Shown piece after piece: positions 51,160-59,966 of a stretch of DNA of 64,000 nucleotides. Within the stretch, counting starts at the first letter, position 1; each line of letters begins with the position of its first letter. The notes under the pieces were generated by a model. The model ran no database searches. It saw only the letters and a program-made list of their open reading frames with translations, and had not been told where the DNA came from. The translations under genes and the position numbers were made by a program. The DNA comes from Kribbella jiaozuonensis (GTDB lineage: Bacteria; Actinomycetota; Actinomycetes; Propionibacteriales; Kribbellaceae): the NCBI RefSeq assembly GCF_005233875.1, contig NZ_SZPZ01000001.1, forward strand, positions 2,232,001-2,296,000. The letters are read 5' to 3'.

Positions 51160-51711
51160 TCACGAGTCATTGCCTGACATGAGCTTGAGTTCGGTGAGTA
51201 CCCAGTCCCACCGGAAGTCTCTTGCGACCTGGTCTCCGGTACCGGATTCGAGTGGCTTAAGTGATGTGGCTGAGCCGTTGTGCGGGTCGCGGATGCCGAC
51301 TCCCGCATACCGGAGCACTGCGAGGGATGCGAGCCAGGCGGGGTGGCCGGCCAGGTCAGATTTGGCGAAGGGGGTCGCGACGGTTGGGGTGCGCGATCCG
51401 AGCGCGGCGCAGAGGACTGTCAGCGGGTAGGTGTTGGCGTTGCCGTTGGCCCATGCGTTGAGGGTGTTGAACGTCGTCGGCACGACCGCTACAGCGTCGG
51501 CCTTTGGCGCGCGCCTGGGTTCGCCCGGCCTCCGGTTACCAGTCAGGACGGGCGCGTCCGCCAGGTCTTGGCCTTCAAGCCACGGCAGCGCTGCGTCGGT
51601 GGGGATGACGTAGGGAGTCCAGCCGTGTTCGCGGGCCGTGCGTACACCGTCGCCAACGCGGGAGGCGAGGGGGGCGCCACAGGTGACGATGTAGAGAGTT
51701 CGACTGGTCAC
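51160..51711 (-). CDS. Flavoprotein (HFCD-like) domain protein
   Basis: The 183-residue protein begins VTSRTLYIVTCGAPLASRV, a typical flavin-binding phosphopantothenoylcysteine-decarboxylase-like fold. It has VAVVPTTFNTLNAWANG (about 74-90) and a basic C-terminal end. GTG at 51711 overlaps the XRE-TPR stop by four bases (GTGA). This flavoprotein-regulator pair is seen in actinomycete integrative elements, where the flavoprotein's role is unknown. Confidence 0.8.
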   Translation of the reverse strand: MTSRTLYIVTCGAPLASRVGDGVRTAREHGWTPYVIPTDAALPWLEGQDLADAPVLTGNRRPGEPRRAPKADAVAVVPTTFNTLNAWANGNANTYPLTVLCAALGSRTPTVATPFAKSDLAGHPAWLASLAVLRYAGVGIRDPHNGSATSLKPLESGTGDQVARDFRWDWVLTELKLMSGNDS

Positions 51712-52901
51712 GCGAGGACTCCTGCGCGGGTTGCGATGGCGGTCAGGGCTGGGGTGGGTTTGCGGGCGCGCTTGAGTAGTTCGCGGACCAGCTCCCGGGC
51801 AATGGTGTGATAGCGGATCGACTCGGGGGCGACTCGTTCGGCCTGCTGTAGGTGGAGGATCGCTTCCATGTCGTTCTTGGCTTGAGCCTGTGCCCAAGCG
51901 AGGTCGAGATGCAGGCGCGAGCGGCGGCCTTGAAGACCAGCCGGCATGGCTTCGGTGTCGATTTCGGTTGCCACACGCAGTACACCAGACGGATCGCCGA
52001 ACTCGGCCGCGACCGAGGCTCGATGGATCAGGACGTTCGTCGGGCCGAAGGCGGTCCACGAGTGGTTGCCGTCGTTTGCCAGGAGATCGGCGAGCTGCGT
52101 TGCCGTATTGAGTCGCTCGGTGGAGGTGGCGCGATCGGACCGGCGAGCGGCGATGACGGACGAGATGAGCCACAACGACCCGGCAAGCGATACGGCGTCC
52201 GGAGTGTCCGAGCCAGTGAGAGACATCAGACCTTCTGCCGACCGGACAGCGACGCGCTCAGCGTCATCGTTTTGCTGGCTGCGGAGAAGCGCGATGACCA
52301 CCTGATAGGCGGCCATGCCTTGCGCAGCCTTCGACTCGGCGGCAAGGGCCGCGTGGGTGGCGCGGTCCGCGGCCAGCCAACCAAGGTGATGTTCGCCGAC
52401 CTTGGTCAGGAGCTTGGAGGCCGCCGTGTAAACGGAGCATCGGGCGAGGTGTGTCTCCCGACCGTCGCGGCCTTGGTAGCCGTCGTACGCGTCTGCGGCC
52501 TGGATGAGGTCCGGCAGCATCGCGGTCGCCTTCTGGTACTGCGCTGCCTGATAGGCCTGGTTGACCTGCACAGCGCCGTTGCGGAGCTGCGGAAGAGGCC
52601 ACGGTGACGTCGGCTCACCAAGCAGATGGTGGTAGCTCGCGAGTTGGCTGCGTACGGCGTCGACTGCCGTGACTTGCTCGGATGCGTCTGGCGCGAGGAC
52701 CCAATCACGCCCGATCAGGTCAGCTACGTCGATACGCAAGACGGTCGCTAGGTCGTTGAGGGTGGACAGGCGATCGACGCCGCGAATGCCGCGCTCTACC
52801 TGTGAGAGCCAGGATCGCGACATTCCGATGAGGCCGGCGAGGGCGTCTTGCGACATTCCGCGCCGCTTGCGGTACGCCCCGATGCGCTCACCTACGTGCA
52901 T
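51708..52901 (-). CDS. XRE helix-turn-helix protein with TPR-like domain
   Basis: From ATG 52901 (GAGGAG upstream) the 397-residue protein has an XRE HTH (about 5-60; MSQDALAGLIGMSRSWLSQVE) and a long helical TPR-like domain. Such proteins act as quorum, peptide or stress-responsive regulators of mobile elements and development in actinomycetes. A perfect TGCGCAC-n4-GTGCGCA repeat lies about 63 bases upstream. It is translated together with the flavoprotein. Confidence 0.85.
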   Translation of the reverse strand: MHVGERIGAYRKRRGMSQDALAGLIGMSRSWLSQVERGIRGVDRLSTLNDLATVLRIDVADLIGRDWVLAPDASEQVTAVDAVRSQLASYHHLLGEPTSPWPLPQLRNGAVQVNQAYQAAQYQKATAMLPDLIQAADAYDGYQGRDGRETHLARCSVYTAASKLLTKVGEHHLGWLAADRATHAALAAESKAAQGMAAYQVVIALLRSQQNDDAERVAVRSAEGLMSLTGSDTPDAVSLAGSLWLISSVIAARRSDRATSTERLNTATQLADLLANDGNHSWTAFGPTNVLIHRASVAAEFGDPSGVLRVATEIDTEAMPAGLQGRRSRLHLDLAWAQAQAKNDMEAILHLQQAERVAPESIRYHTIARELVRELLKRARKPTPALTAIATRAGVLA

Positions 52902-52963
52902 CTGCACTCCTCCTCGTTGGTGTGGTCCCGTTCCTGTAGTGAACCGCCAGCTGGAGCGGACAA

Positions 52964-52981
52964 TGCGCACAAAAGTGCGCA
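52964..52981. promoter_or_regulatory. Inverted repeat upstream of the XRE-TPR gene
   Basis: TGCGCAC-AAAA-GTGCGCA is a perfect inverted repeat in the gap between the XRE-TPR and GntR genes. It lies 63 bases upstream of the XRE-TPR start and is a likely autoregulatory operator. Confidence 0.6.
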
Positions 52982-53079
52982 ACCCGCGGAGTGCACATCA
53001 ATCGATCGTTTCGCCGCCACGCTGCATGCATGAGCGAAGCCAAGTACACAGGAGAAGCCGCGAGTCGAGCGGAAGAACC

Positions 53080-53427
53080 TCAAGTCGAGGCACCATCGTC
53101 GGAGCGCAGGCGTGCTTCGACCACATCGAGTCTGCGCCGCAGTTCCTCCACGACCTCCCGTAGTGCAGATAGGTCATCGGTCGGAGGTACTCCATCCCGA
53201 GACGCGACGAACACGCCGCGGCCCCGCTGGGTGTACACGAGTCCCTCGAGACGCAGTTGTTCGATGGCCTTCTGCAGAGTCATCAGAGCAACTCCCCACT
53301 CGTTGGCGAGTTCGCGGCCGGACGGCAGCTTGGTGCCGGCCGCCAGTTCCCCGGCCTGGATTGCTCGGCGTAGTCCGTCAGCTACCTGGACATACGGCGG
53401 GCGTGGGTCGTTGGTCTCTACCTGCAT
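53080..53427 (-). CDS. GntR-type repressor, KorSA-like
   Basis: The 115-residue protein is a bare GntR winged helix (about 8-75; PPYVQVADGLRRAIQAGEL, LPSGRELANEWGVALMTLQKAI) with a short coiled-coil tail (ALREVVEELRRRLDVVEARL). Small GntR proteins of this sort (KorSA of pSAM2) repress excision and transfer genes of actinomycete integrative elements. It is divergent from the excisionase-like gene across a strong palindrome. No ribosome site is obvious, and the transcript may be leaderless. Confidence 0.85.
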   Translation of the reverse strand: MQVETNDPRPPYVQVADGLRRAIQAGELAAGTKLPSGRELANEWGVALMTLQKAIEQLRLEGLVYTQRGRGVFVASRDGVPPTDDLSALREVVEELRRRLDVVEARLRSDDGAST

Positions 53428-53493
53428 ACGTCAACCGTAGTCGGCCTAGGTAGCTAGGTCAGTCAGTCGGGCGCAAGTCTTGTTCATCCAAGT

Positions 53494-53513
53494 GACCTAG
53501 GTTAACCTAGGTC
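53494..53513. promoter_or_regulatory. 20-bp perfect palindrome between repressor and excisionase genes
   Basis: GACCTAGGTTAACCTAGGTC is a perfect palindrome. Related CCTAG elements lie on both sides (GCCTAGGTAGCTAGGTC from 53445; AACCTAGTTAAC from 53514). The repeated AACCTAGGT half-site fits a GntR (KorSA-type) operator controlling both divergent genes. Confidence 0.75.
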
Positions 53514-53545
53514 AACCTAGTTAACTCTTGATAAGGAGAGAGCGA

Positions 53546-53794
53546 GTGAGTGAAGACGCAACGGCCGCGGAGGCCGTACGGAAGTTCCTTAGCGTTGCCG
53601 CCGCCGCGAAGGTGCTCGGACTGTCTGAGATGACGCTCTATCGAGTGATCCAGGCGAACTCATTCCCGGCTGTCAAGGTCGGCCGAAGGCTGTTCATTCC
53701 GAGTCAGGCCCTCGATGACATGGCTGCCGCCGCGATCTCCAGCGGGGGAGTCGTGGACGCGGCCGAGTGGCGGCCGGCGCAGGTCGCCGGATGA
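53546..53794 (+). CDS. Excisionase-like helix-turn-helix protein
   Basis: The 82-residue protein has an AlpA/Xis-type winged HTH: LSVAAAAKVLGLSEMTLYRV followed by FPAVKVGRRLFIPSQAL. Such proteins bend DNA at attachment sites to favour excision. GTG 53546 has AAGGAGAG upstream. It is the first rightward gene after the GntR operator and probably starts the excision/transfer transcript. Confidence 0.85.
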   Translation: MSEDATAAEAVRKFLSVAAAAKVLGLSEMTLYRVIQANSFPAVKVGRRLFIPSQALDDMAAAAISSGGVVDAAEWRPAQVAG

Positions 53795-53829
53795 GCCGCC
53801 AGTTGTCCTCACATCCCCAGACATCCAAG

Positions 53830-53868
53830 ACCGGCCCTGCCGCAGGCGCCAACCAGAGCAGGGCCGGT
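53830..53868. terminator. Hairpin after the excisionase-like gene
   Basis: ACCGGCCCTGC (53830-53840) pairs perfectly with GCAGGGCCGGT (53858-53868) around a 17-base loop. It lies 36 bases after the excisionase-like stop and 39 bases before the next gene's ATG. It could partly end transcription and so set excisionase above the transfer genes. Confidence 0.6.
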
Positions 53869-53907
53869 TCTCCCGTCACTCAGCAGAGATTTCAGGAGGT
53901 GTCCAGC

Positions 53908-54270
53908 ATGACTGATGCTGGTTCGCCGGGCACGGAATGGGTGCCTCGGTTTGGTGATCCGGAGGTGTCGCGCGATCGGGCGGACCTCATTCGCGGGCTG
54001 TTCGAGTTGGCGGGTTTTGTTGCCAACTACCCCGAGTTGCCGTTGCCGCAGGTCAACGCGGTGATGATCCCGGGCGGTTCGACAGATGCCGACGGCGTGT
54101 GGACGGTCGCTGCGGTGGCCGAGGCGCTCGGCGTCGCGACGGGGTTCGGCGGCGATGGTGCTTTCGTAGCGCAGTCCCGGTTTGGTCCGGTGTCGGTCCG
54201 GTGTGTCGCGCGGCTTGCCGCGCCGCCCGGCGGGGACCGTCGTGAGGCCGTGGCGGGGGAGGGTCGATGA
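53908..54270 (+). CDS. Hypothetical protein of the transfer operon
   Basis: ATG 53908 has CAGGAGGTGT upstream and gives 120 residues; a longer frame back to the previous gene would span the hairpin. The sequence includes RADLIRGLFELAGFVANYPELPLP and TVAAVAEALGVATGFGGDG, a pattern common in small actinomycete ICE and plasmid proteins. No function is known. Its stop overlaps the next ATG (ATGA). Confidence 0.65.
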   Translation: MTDAGSPGTEWVPRFGDPEVSRDRADLIRGLFELAGFVANYPELPLPQVNAVMIPGGSTDADGVWTVAAVAEALGVATGFGGDGAFVAQSRFGPVSVRCVARLAAPPGGDRREAVAGEGR

Positions 54271-54782
54271 ACGAGTCGACTGCTGTGGATCTGGCGTGGC
54301 GGATGCACGACTCGGCTGCCGGCGCGATTGATCGAGCGGACACTAAGGCCGGGTTCGCGGCGACGGTGGAGACGGCTGCTGCGGCTGTGGTGTTGTCGCT
54401 GGTGTCGCAGGCGCACGGCTCCCCGCTGGTGGTTCGTGTGTTGTTCGGACTGTCGCTGATCGCCCTCGCGGTGGCGTTGGCCGCGGCGATGCTCGTGGTG
54501 ACGCCGCGCCTTCACTACGCGGGTTACGAGTTGTCGCCGGGGGAGTTTCTGTATTTCGGCGCGGTGCGTCTTCGGTCGGTGAAGGAGTTGCGTTGCCACA
54601 TCGATCCGACGGTGTACGGCGGCTTGGTCGCTGAGCCGTGGGAGGCGATCAGCCACCAGGCCAAGCGGCTGGCGGAGATCGCTTGGGCGAAGCACCGGCT
54701 GGCGCGGGTGTCGTTCCTGGCCGCTGCCGTCGGTGTGGCGATCTCTGCGGTCGCGGTGCTGGTGGGAGGTGCGCTGCGATGA
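54267..54782 (+). CDS. Pycsar-effector-like (PycTM) membrane protein
   Basis: The 171-residue protein has ADTKAGFAATVETAAAA (about 24-40) leading into a first pair of membrane helices, and AKRLAEIAWAKHRLARVSFLA (about 131-151) leading into a last helix. This is the PycTM pattern, known from membrane-damaging effectors of the Pycsar anti-phage system. No nucleotide cyclase is nearby, and the gene is coupled on both sides to transfer genes (ATGA overlaps). It may instead serve conjugation, like Spd proteins. Confidence 0.65.
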   Translation: MNESTAVDLAWRMHDSAAGAIDRADTKAGFAATVETAAAAVVLSLVSQAHGSPLVVRVLFGLSLIALAVALAAAMLVVTPRLHYAGYELSPGEFLYFGAVRLRSVKELRCHIDPTVYGGLVAEPWEAISHQAKRLAEIAWAKHRLARVSFLAAAVGVAISAVAVLVGGALR

Positions 54783-57139
54783 ACAGGCGTCCGACCGCCC
54801 GTGAGGGTGTGGTGTTGCCGAGGTTCGGTGCCGCGTCGGTCGCGGCGACTGTGCTGGGGCTGGTGTTGGTGTTTTGGGCGCCGAACGCGCTGGCGGTGCG
54901 GGCTGGTACGTGGACGGCGACGGTCGGCGGTGTGGGTGTCGTGACCGCTGCGCTGCTGTTCTGGCGGGTCGGTCCCGGCTTGCTGCTCGCGTTCCCGTTG
55001 TGGGTTGGGCTCGCTGGCGTCATTGCTTCTCGCACAGGAGCGCCAGGACACGCGGGTGCATGGTTGATCACCGGCGGCGTGCTCGCTGCACTTTCTGTCG
55101 TGCTTGTCTGGGTGAACCGCGCCGTCGGCAGCGGTGTCACCTTCGCTGCCTGGCTGCTCTACACAGGATCCCTGCTGCGGATCGTTCCGGCCCGCGCGAG
55201 TGCACACGCGTACTGGTGGCTCCTGATCGCCGCCGGCGTGCTGGCGCTGGTCGCAACAGTCGCGCGAGTGGTGCTGTCCCGCTCGAGTTCACGGGGCCTG
55301 CTGCGCAAGCTGCACCGCGCCGGTCGGGAGACTGACGGGCTGGCCTCGCAGGCCGACGTGTGGCGTGGCGCATCCGCCCGGGTAGTCCGATCGAAGGCGG
55401 CGCAGGTGCGTCCGAGCCTGGACGAGGTGTCTCGGTGGAAGCGGCGTCGGGTGCCGTTGTCTGAGCTGGGCGTGAAGGTGGCCCGGGTTGGCGCGGTCGG
55501 GATCTGGTCGTCGGCCGAGGATCACACGATCACCTTCGGTGGCCCGCGCAAAGGCAAGACGCAGCAGATCATGAACTACGCGGTCGAGGCACCGGGCGCA
55601 CTGATCACGACGTCGACCAAGCTCGACCTGCTCGTCCACACCTATCCGCGCCGCGCGAAGCGTGGGCCGGTGTGGGTATTCGACCCGTCGGGCATCGTCC
55701 AGCCTGGCTCGCAGCTCGCCGGCCAGTTGGACGGCGACGAGTCGGTGACGTTTGTGCGGTTCAACCCGCTTGTTGGGTGCGAGCTGGCAGCGACGGCGAT
55801 GGATCGCGCCGCGGATCTGATCGACGGTATCGGCCGGTCGAAGCATGACGGCCAGGGCGAGCGGTGGGACGGGTTCGCCAAGCAGACCCTGCAGTCGTTG
55901 CTGCACGCCGCGGCGATCGGCGGATATTCGATGTACGACGTGCAGCAGTGGGTCGCGCACCCGTCGGACCAGGCGAAGCGTGACGTGCTGTTCGAGCTGC
56001 GGATGGCCGGGCCCGAGGCCGCGGGCATGATGCAGGAGGCTACGCAGTTCTTCGAGAACAACCCCAACACCCAGAGCAGCATCAGTACGACGATCATGCC
56101 TGCGTTGAGCTGGCTGTCGGTTCCGTCCGCTGCCGCGTCGGCCGCGCCGGGCGGGCAGCAGTTCGACGTGCAGCAGCTGCTCGACGAGACCGGCACCGTG
56201 TACCTGCTCGGCGCGGAGGACGCGAAGACCTCACCATTGGTGACCGCGCTGACGGCGGATCTCGCGCGGCGCGCGAAGAGCATCGCGGCCGGTATGCCGG
56301 GGGAGCGGCTCGACCCGTTCCTGACGATGGTGCTCGACGAAGCCGCGCTGATCTGCCTGATCCCGTTGGACCGGTGGAGCGGTGACTTCGGGTCGCGCGG
56401 GATCTGCATGCACATCGCCGCGCAGTCCCGCGCGCAGATGCGGGAACGGTTCGGCGACGCCGCCACCGGTGCCCTGTTGACCAACACGAACACGAAGGTC
56501 GTGTTCGGCGGCACCGGTGACGACGACGACCTGCGCTACTGGTCGACGCTGGCCGGCGAGCGCGAAGAGCCCGCGATCACCCGGGACCGGGCCACCGGGT
56601 CGCGGTCGGAGACCACCCGACGCACTGCGGTGCTGAACCCGGGGCAGACCGGCGAGCTGCGCGCCGGCCAGATGCTTGTCATCAGCAACAACATGCCGCC
56701 CGCGATCGTCAAGGCCCGGATGTACTACCGGCGCTGGGACGTGCGCACCGAACGGTACGCCCACACAGCGCACCGGGTACGCGCCCAGCTCAACGCCGCC
56801 GGTGGCCGGGTCAAGGACCTGCACGCGGCCCGCGCATTCGCTCGTCAAGTGGATCGCTTCGGCGAGTGGATGCTCGACCGATTCGGATGGATGCTCGCAC
56901 CCCTCACCGGAGACGACCAGATCGCCGCCGGCGGAACAGTCGTCAGCGCGAACACCCCGGTGAGCTCAACCCACCCGGGTCACGCCCGGGTGCGACTGGC
57001 CGCGGCTTTGACGTGGCTTGACGCTGCCGACCCGCTGCGAGAACTCGTCGCCCGGGTGCGACTCAACAGCTCAACCCGCAAGGCCCGCGCCGCACTCGCC
57101 GCGCGGACCGAGCGGCCAGTCGACCAGGAGGTGAAGTGA
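54779..57139 (+). CDS. VirD4/TraG-type conjugative coupling ATPase
   Basis: The 786-residue protein has about six N-terminal membrane helices (about 15-165), then a cytoplasmic P-loop ATPase with Walker A GGPRKGKT (about 256-263), Walker B-like LTMVLDEAAL (about 518) and the type IV coupling segment ICMHIAAQSRAQMRERFG. It would link the relaxase-bound DNA to the transfer pore. ATG 54779 overlaps the previous stop by ATGA. This is the central motor of the operon. Confidence 0.88.
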   Translation: MNRRPTAREGVVLPRFGAASVAATVLGLVLVFWAPNALAVRAGTWTATVGGVGVVTAALLFWRVGPGLLLAFPLWVGLAGVIASRTGAPGHAGAWLITGGVLAALSVVLVWVNRAVGSGVTFAAWLLYTGSLLRIVPARASAHAYWWLLIAAGVLALVATVARVVLSRSSSRGLLRKLHRAGRETDGLASQADVWRGASARVVRSKAAQVRPSLDEVSRWKRRRVPLSELGVKVARVGAVGIWSSAEDHTITFGGPRKGKTQQIMNYAVEAPGALITTSTKLDLLVHTYPRRAKRGPVWVFDPSGIVQPGSQLAGQLDGDESVTFVRFNPLVGCELAATAMDRAADLIDGIGRSKHDGQGERWDGFAKQTLQSLLHAAAIGGYSMYDVQQWVAHPSDQAKRDVLFELRMAGPEAAGMMQEATQFFENNPNTQSSISTTIMPALSWLSVPSAAASAAPGGQQFDVQQLLDETGTVYLLGAEDAKTSPLVTALTADLARRAKSIAAGMPGERLDPFLTMVLDEAALICLIPLDRWSGDFGSRGICMHIAAQSRAQMRERFGDAATGALLTNTNTKVVFGGTGDDDDLRYWSTLAGEREEPAITRDRATGSRSETTRRTAVLNPGQTGELRAGQMLVISNNMPPAIVKARMYYRRWDVRTERYAHTAHRVRAQLNAAGGRVKDLHAARAFARQVDRFGEWMLDRFGWMLAPLTGDDQIAAGGTVVSANTPVSSTHPGHARVRLAAALTWLDAADPLRELVARVRLNSSTRKARAALAARTERPVDQEVK

Positions 57140-57357
57140 TGGCTACGCGTCAGCTCACTGTTGCTCCGATCCCGCACGACTTCCCGTTCCCGATCTGCTC
57201 CCTGTGTCAGTTCCCGATCCCGGCCCACGACCTGGCCGGGCTCGAGTTCCAGCCTCGCCACGCCAGCACATGCCTGCCGGACGAACGACAGGACGCGACG
57301 CAGAGTGCCTGCTGTCCGTCCTCGGGAAGGCGGGTGCGGCATGAGCACGCCGTTTGA
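57139..57357 (+). CDS. Small cysteine-containing transfer-operon protein
   Basis: The 72-residue protein starts at ATG 57139, which shares TGATG with the coupling ATPase stop and has AGGAGGTG upstream. It contains CSLCQFPIPAHDLAG and a later HASTCLP, which could bind one zinc ion. Function unknown; coupling places it in the transfer operon. Confidence 0.6.
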   Translation: MATRQLTVAPIPHDFPFPICSLCQFPIPAHDLAGLEFQPRHASTCLPDERQDATQSACCPSSGRRVRHEHAV

Positions 57358-57544
57358 GGCCGCGCGCAACGAGGTGCGGGTGCGGTGGGACTGCCAGGAG
57401 GTCTCCGAGCGGCTGCGGATCGACGCGGCCGGGGCCTACGACGAGAACGGCACACTGACCGGCTGGATCGCCGTCGATCCCATCGCGCTGCAGGACGCCA
57501 TCGACGCCTACATCCACTGCCACTGCGAGGAGGGAGAGGCGTGA
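57341..57544 (+). CDS. Small hypothetical transfer-operon protein
   Basis: ATG 57341 (GGAAGG upstream) gives 67 residues, beginning MSTPFEAARNEVRVRWD and ending IHCHCEEGEA. It overlaps the previous gene by 17 bases and the next by four (GTGA). The acidic alpha/beta character and HCHC tail are notable, but no family is recognised. Confidence 0.6.
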   Translation: MSTPFEAARNEVRVRWDCQEVSERLRIDAAGAYDENGTLTGWIAVDPIALQDAIDAYIHCHCEEGEA

Positions 57545-58272
57545 AGCACACCGATCACGACGATCCCGAGCAGACCGCGCAGAAAGCCGTCGCGGCGCTC
57601 GCTCGGGAGCTCGAGAAGCTGAGCCGCGAGGTGCAGGCATTGAAAGGCGGAATGCGGCAGACCGCCTCTAAGGGCACCGTGACCGAGCTCGCGAAGGTCG
57701 TGGAGAACCTCAGCGAGACGGTCATGAAGGTCGCCGCCGGCGGCGGTAAGAAGGCCAGCGAGCAGGATCCGGTGCGGTCCTGGCTGCGGCTGCCCGAGGA
57801 CGAGACCGCCGCACAAGAGGTGCTGTCCGAACTGGTGCCGTGGATGCAGACCGTGTACCTGCGCTACGGCGACGCCCGCGAGACGTTGCCGCCGTGCTGG
57901 CCGTGGCACCCCGAGATCGTCGAGGAACTGCTCTGGTTGATGGACGCCTGGTTCGCCGCCTTCTACGGCCCGGACGCGTCGCTTCGGCTGGTAGGCGACT
58001 GGCACGACCGGCAACGTCCCGGCGTGATGCGCCGCGTCGCCATCTACTCCACGGCCTGCGACCTGCCGACCCACCTCGACGAGGCCGGACAACCGGCAAC
58101 CGCCTTGCCGCTCATCGACCAGCTCGACCCCTTCGTCACCTGGTGGGCAGGGGACCGCGACAACAACGGCCCCGCGCCCACCCGCGACCAGATCCACGCC
58201 GCCAGGCGCGGCGGACACGGCGCTGGGCAGGCCGGCGGGCTGACCGCCGTACCCCAGGACGGGAGCTACTGA
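57541..58272 (+). CDS. DUF4913-like conjugation-associated protein
   Basis: The 243-residue protein has an N-terminal coiled coil (ALARELEKLSREVQALKGGM) and a tryptophan-rich domain: WLRLPEDE (about 79), LPPCWPWHPEIVEELLWLMDAW (in part, about 118-138) and a DPFVTWWAGD end. This matches DUF4913-type proteins in actinomycete plasmids and ICEs. GTG 57541 overlaps the previous stop by GTGA; the stop overlaps the next ATG by TGATG. Exact function unknown. Confidence 0.72.
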   Translation: MKHTDHDDPEQTAQKAVAALARELEKLSREVQALKGGMRQTASKGTVTELAKVVENLSETVMKVAAGGGKKASEQDPVRSWLRLPEDETAAQEVLSELVPWMQTVYLRYGDARETLPPCWPWHPEIVEELLWLMDAWFAAFYGPDASLRLVGDWHDRQRPGVMRRVAIYSTACDLPTHLDEAGQPATALPLIDQLDPFVTWWAGDRDNNGPAPTRDQIHAARRGGHGAGQAGGLTAVPQDGSY

Positions 58273-59966
58273 TGAACACCCTCACCAACATCCTCAACGA
58301 CCTCGCCGCCGGCGACCCGTTGACGACGAAGGACGGCGTCGTGCTGCTCGTCACCGGTCTGCTCGCCGTCGCGGCTGTCGCCAGTGTCGGGTGGATGCTG
58401 CACCGCGCTGCCAGGTCGGTTGCTCGAAGCAACTTGTCCCGTGACTGGACCGGGCGGAAGGTGCTGATCGTCGTCGCGGTCGTGGTGGCTTTCGCGGTCG
58501 CCGGGATCGGCGGCACCCAATCGTTCCGGGCGGTCTCGGACAAGTTCGGCAGCGCGCTCGTGCCGTTGGTCGCCGACGGGATGGTCATCGCCTGCACCGC
58601 GCTGCGGCTAGCCGCTCTGACCCGCGGCTGGCGCATCCCGGGCGCCTTGTTCACGACCTATCTGTTCATCGGCGGCACGGTCGTACTGAACATCGACGCC
58701 GCGAACGGCGCGGTCGACGTTGCGATCGCGCACGCCCTCGCGCCACTGGCCTACGCCGTACTCGTCGAGATGCTCGCGCACATGCTGCGCCTCCACCTGA
58801 AATTGTCGCAGCCCGCGCGCCCGAAGCTGTCCGCGCTGACCTGGATCACCTCACCGGTGATCACGACCCGCGTGTGGCTTCACCTGGCCCGCACCGGCAA
58901 CGACGACCCGATCCAGGCACGGGCACTCGTGCAGCAGGTCGTGCGCATGTCGTCCCGCCTCAACACCGTCTGCCCCAGCCGCCGCACCCTGCCGCTGGAC
59001 TCCGCACGCGCTGCCCGGACGGCCGCGTTGCAGACGATCCGCGACGGCCTCCTGACCGCAGGACAGCTCGCCGCACTGCTACCGACCACCGAGCGGATCA
59101 GCGCGGGGGAGCTGCTCGCGCTCGTCGACTCCGCCGCACTCGGTCTCCCGGTCGCCGACAACGGTGCTGCCGGGCATGAGTCGCCGGCCGAGGTTCCGGC
59201 CTGGCTCGTTCTCTACCTGCTCGCAGTTGCTCGCCGTGACCAGATCCGTCCGGCCAAGACGGCGCACAGCGACATGGGGCTGGCCGACACTGGCGAGATC
59301 GACGAGGAGCCCGACGAGGAGCCCGACGAGGCGTCCACGGTGCTGCCTCTGATCGTCGGCTACGTCTTCGGCGCACTGCACCACCAGAACACGCAGCGCA
59401 CCGACCGGAGCGCCGAGGTCGGACAGTTCGGCAGTGCAGGTGCTCCACCACTGCCGAACGGAGCACCTGCGCTGCACCACGGAATCCGCACCGGTGCAGC
59501 CGCATCAGAGCGCTCCCATTCTGCGAGCAGTGCAGCCGCGCCGGTGCACCACCCTGCGCCTGCACCGGCGGCCGCCCGCAACGGCGGTGCATCGGTGATC
59601 AGTGCATCGTTCGCCGAGCCTGCCCAGAGCAGTCCCGCGAACGGTGCGGGGAGTGGCGAGACCAGCCGGGCAAAGCAGTCCGACAAGCGTGACCTGGCAG
59701 AGCTGTTCGAGGTCTCGGCCCGCGAGCACGGCGGCGCGCCGTTGAGTCAGCGCGAGATCACCCGAGTTCTGGACTGCGGTTTCTCCAAGGCCCGTCGGCT
59801 CGCCGAGCTCGCCGGATGGGTCGAGCCCAAACACGACGACACATCCGACGTAGCCAACCCCGCGGCCTACGACCAGGCCGAGACGGCAACAACCGATGCC
59901 AACAGCAACAACCCAGACACCCAGCAGGCGAACGAAGCTGACGAACTCGAAATGAGCAACCACTGA
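58272..59966 (+). CDS. DUF2637 (SpdB-like) membrane protein with C-terminal winged helix
   Basis: The 564-residue protein has four membrane helices (about 20-175) in the arrangement of DUF2637 proteins linked to plasmid spread (Spd) functions. A hydrophilic region follows with an acidic repeat EEPDEEPDEA (about 344) and an Ala/Pro/His-rich linker. A C-terminal HTH-like segment (SQREITRVLDCGFSKARRL, about 493-511) resembles those of ICE proteins. It probably aids intramycelial spread or pore assembly. Confidence 0.8.
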   Translation: MNTLTNILNDLAAGDPLTTKDGVVLLVTGLLAVAAVASVGWMLHRAARSVARSNLSRDWTGRKVLIVVAVVVAFAVAGIGGTQSFRAVSDKFGSALVPLVADGMVIACTALRLAALTRGWRIPGALFTTYLFIGGTVVLNIDAANGAVDVAIAHALAPLAYAVLVEMLAHMLRLHLKLSQPARPKLSALTWITSPVITTRVWLHLARTGNDDPIQARALVQQVVRMSSRLNTVCPSRRTLPLDSARAARTAALQTIRDGLLTAGQLAALLPTTERISAGELLALVDSAALGLPVADNGAAGHESPAEVPAWLVLYLLAVARRDQIRPAKTAHSDMGLADTGEIDEEPDEEPDEASTVLPLIVGYVFGALHHQNTQRTDRSAEVGQFGSAGAPPLPNGAPALHHGIRTGAAASERSHSASSAAAPVHHPAPAPAAARNGGASVISASFAEPAQSSPANGAGSGETSRAKQSDKRDLAELFEVSAREHGGAPLSQREITRVLDCGFSKARRLAELAGWVEPKHDDTSDVANPAAYDQAETATTDANSNNPDTQQANEADELEMSNH

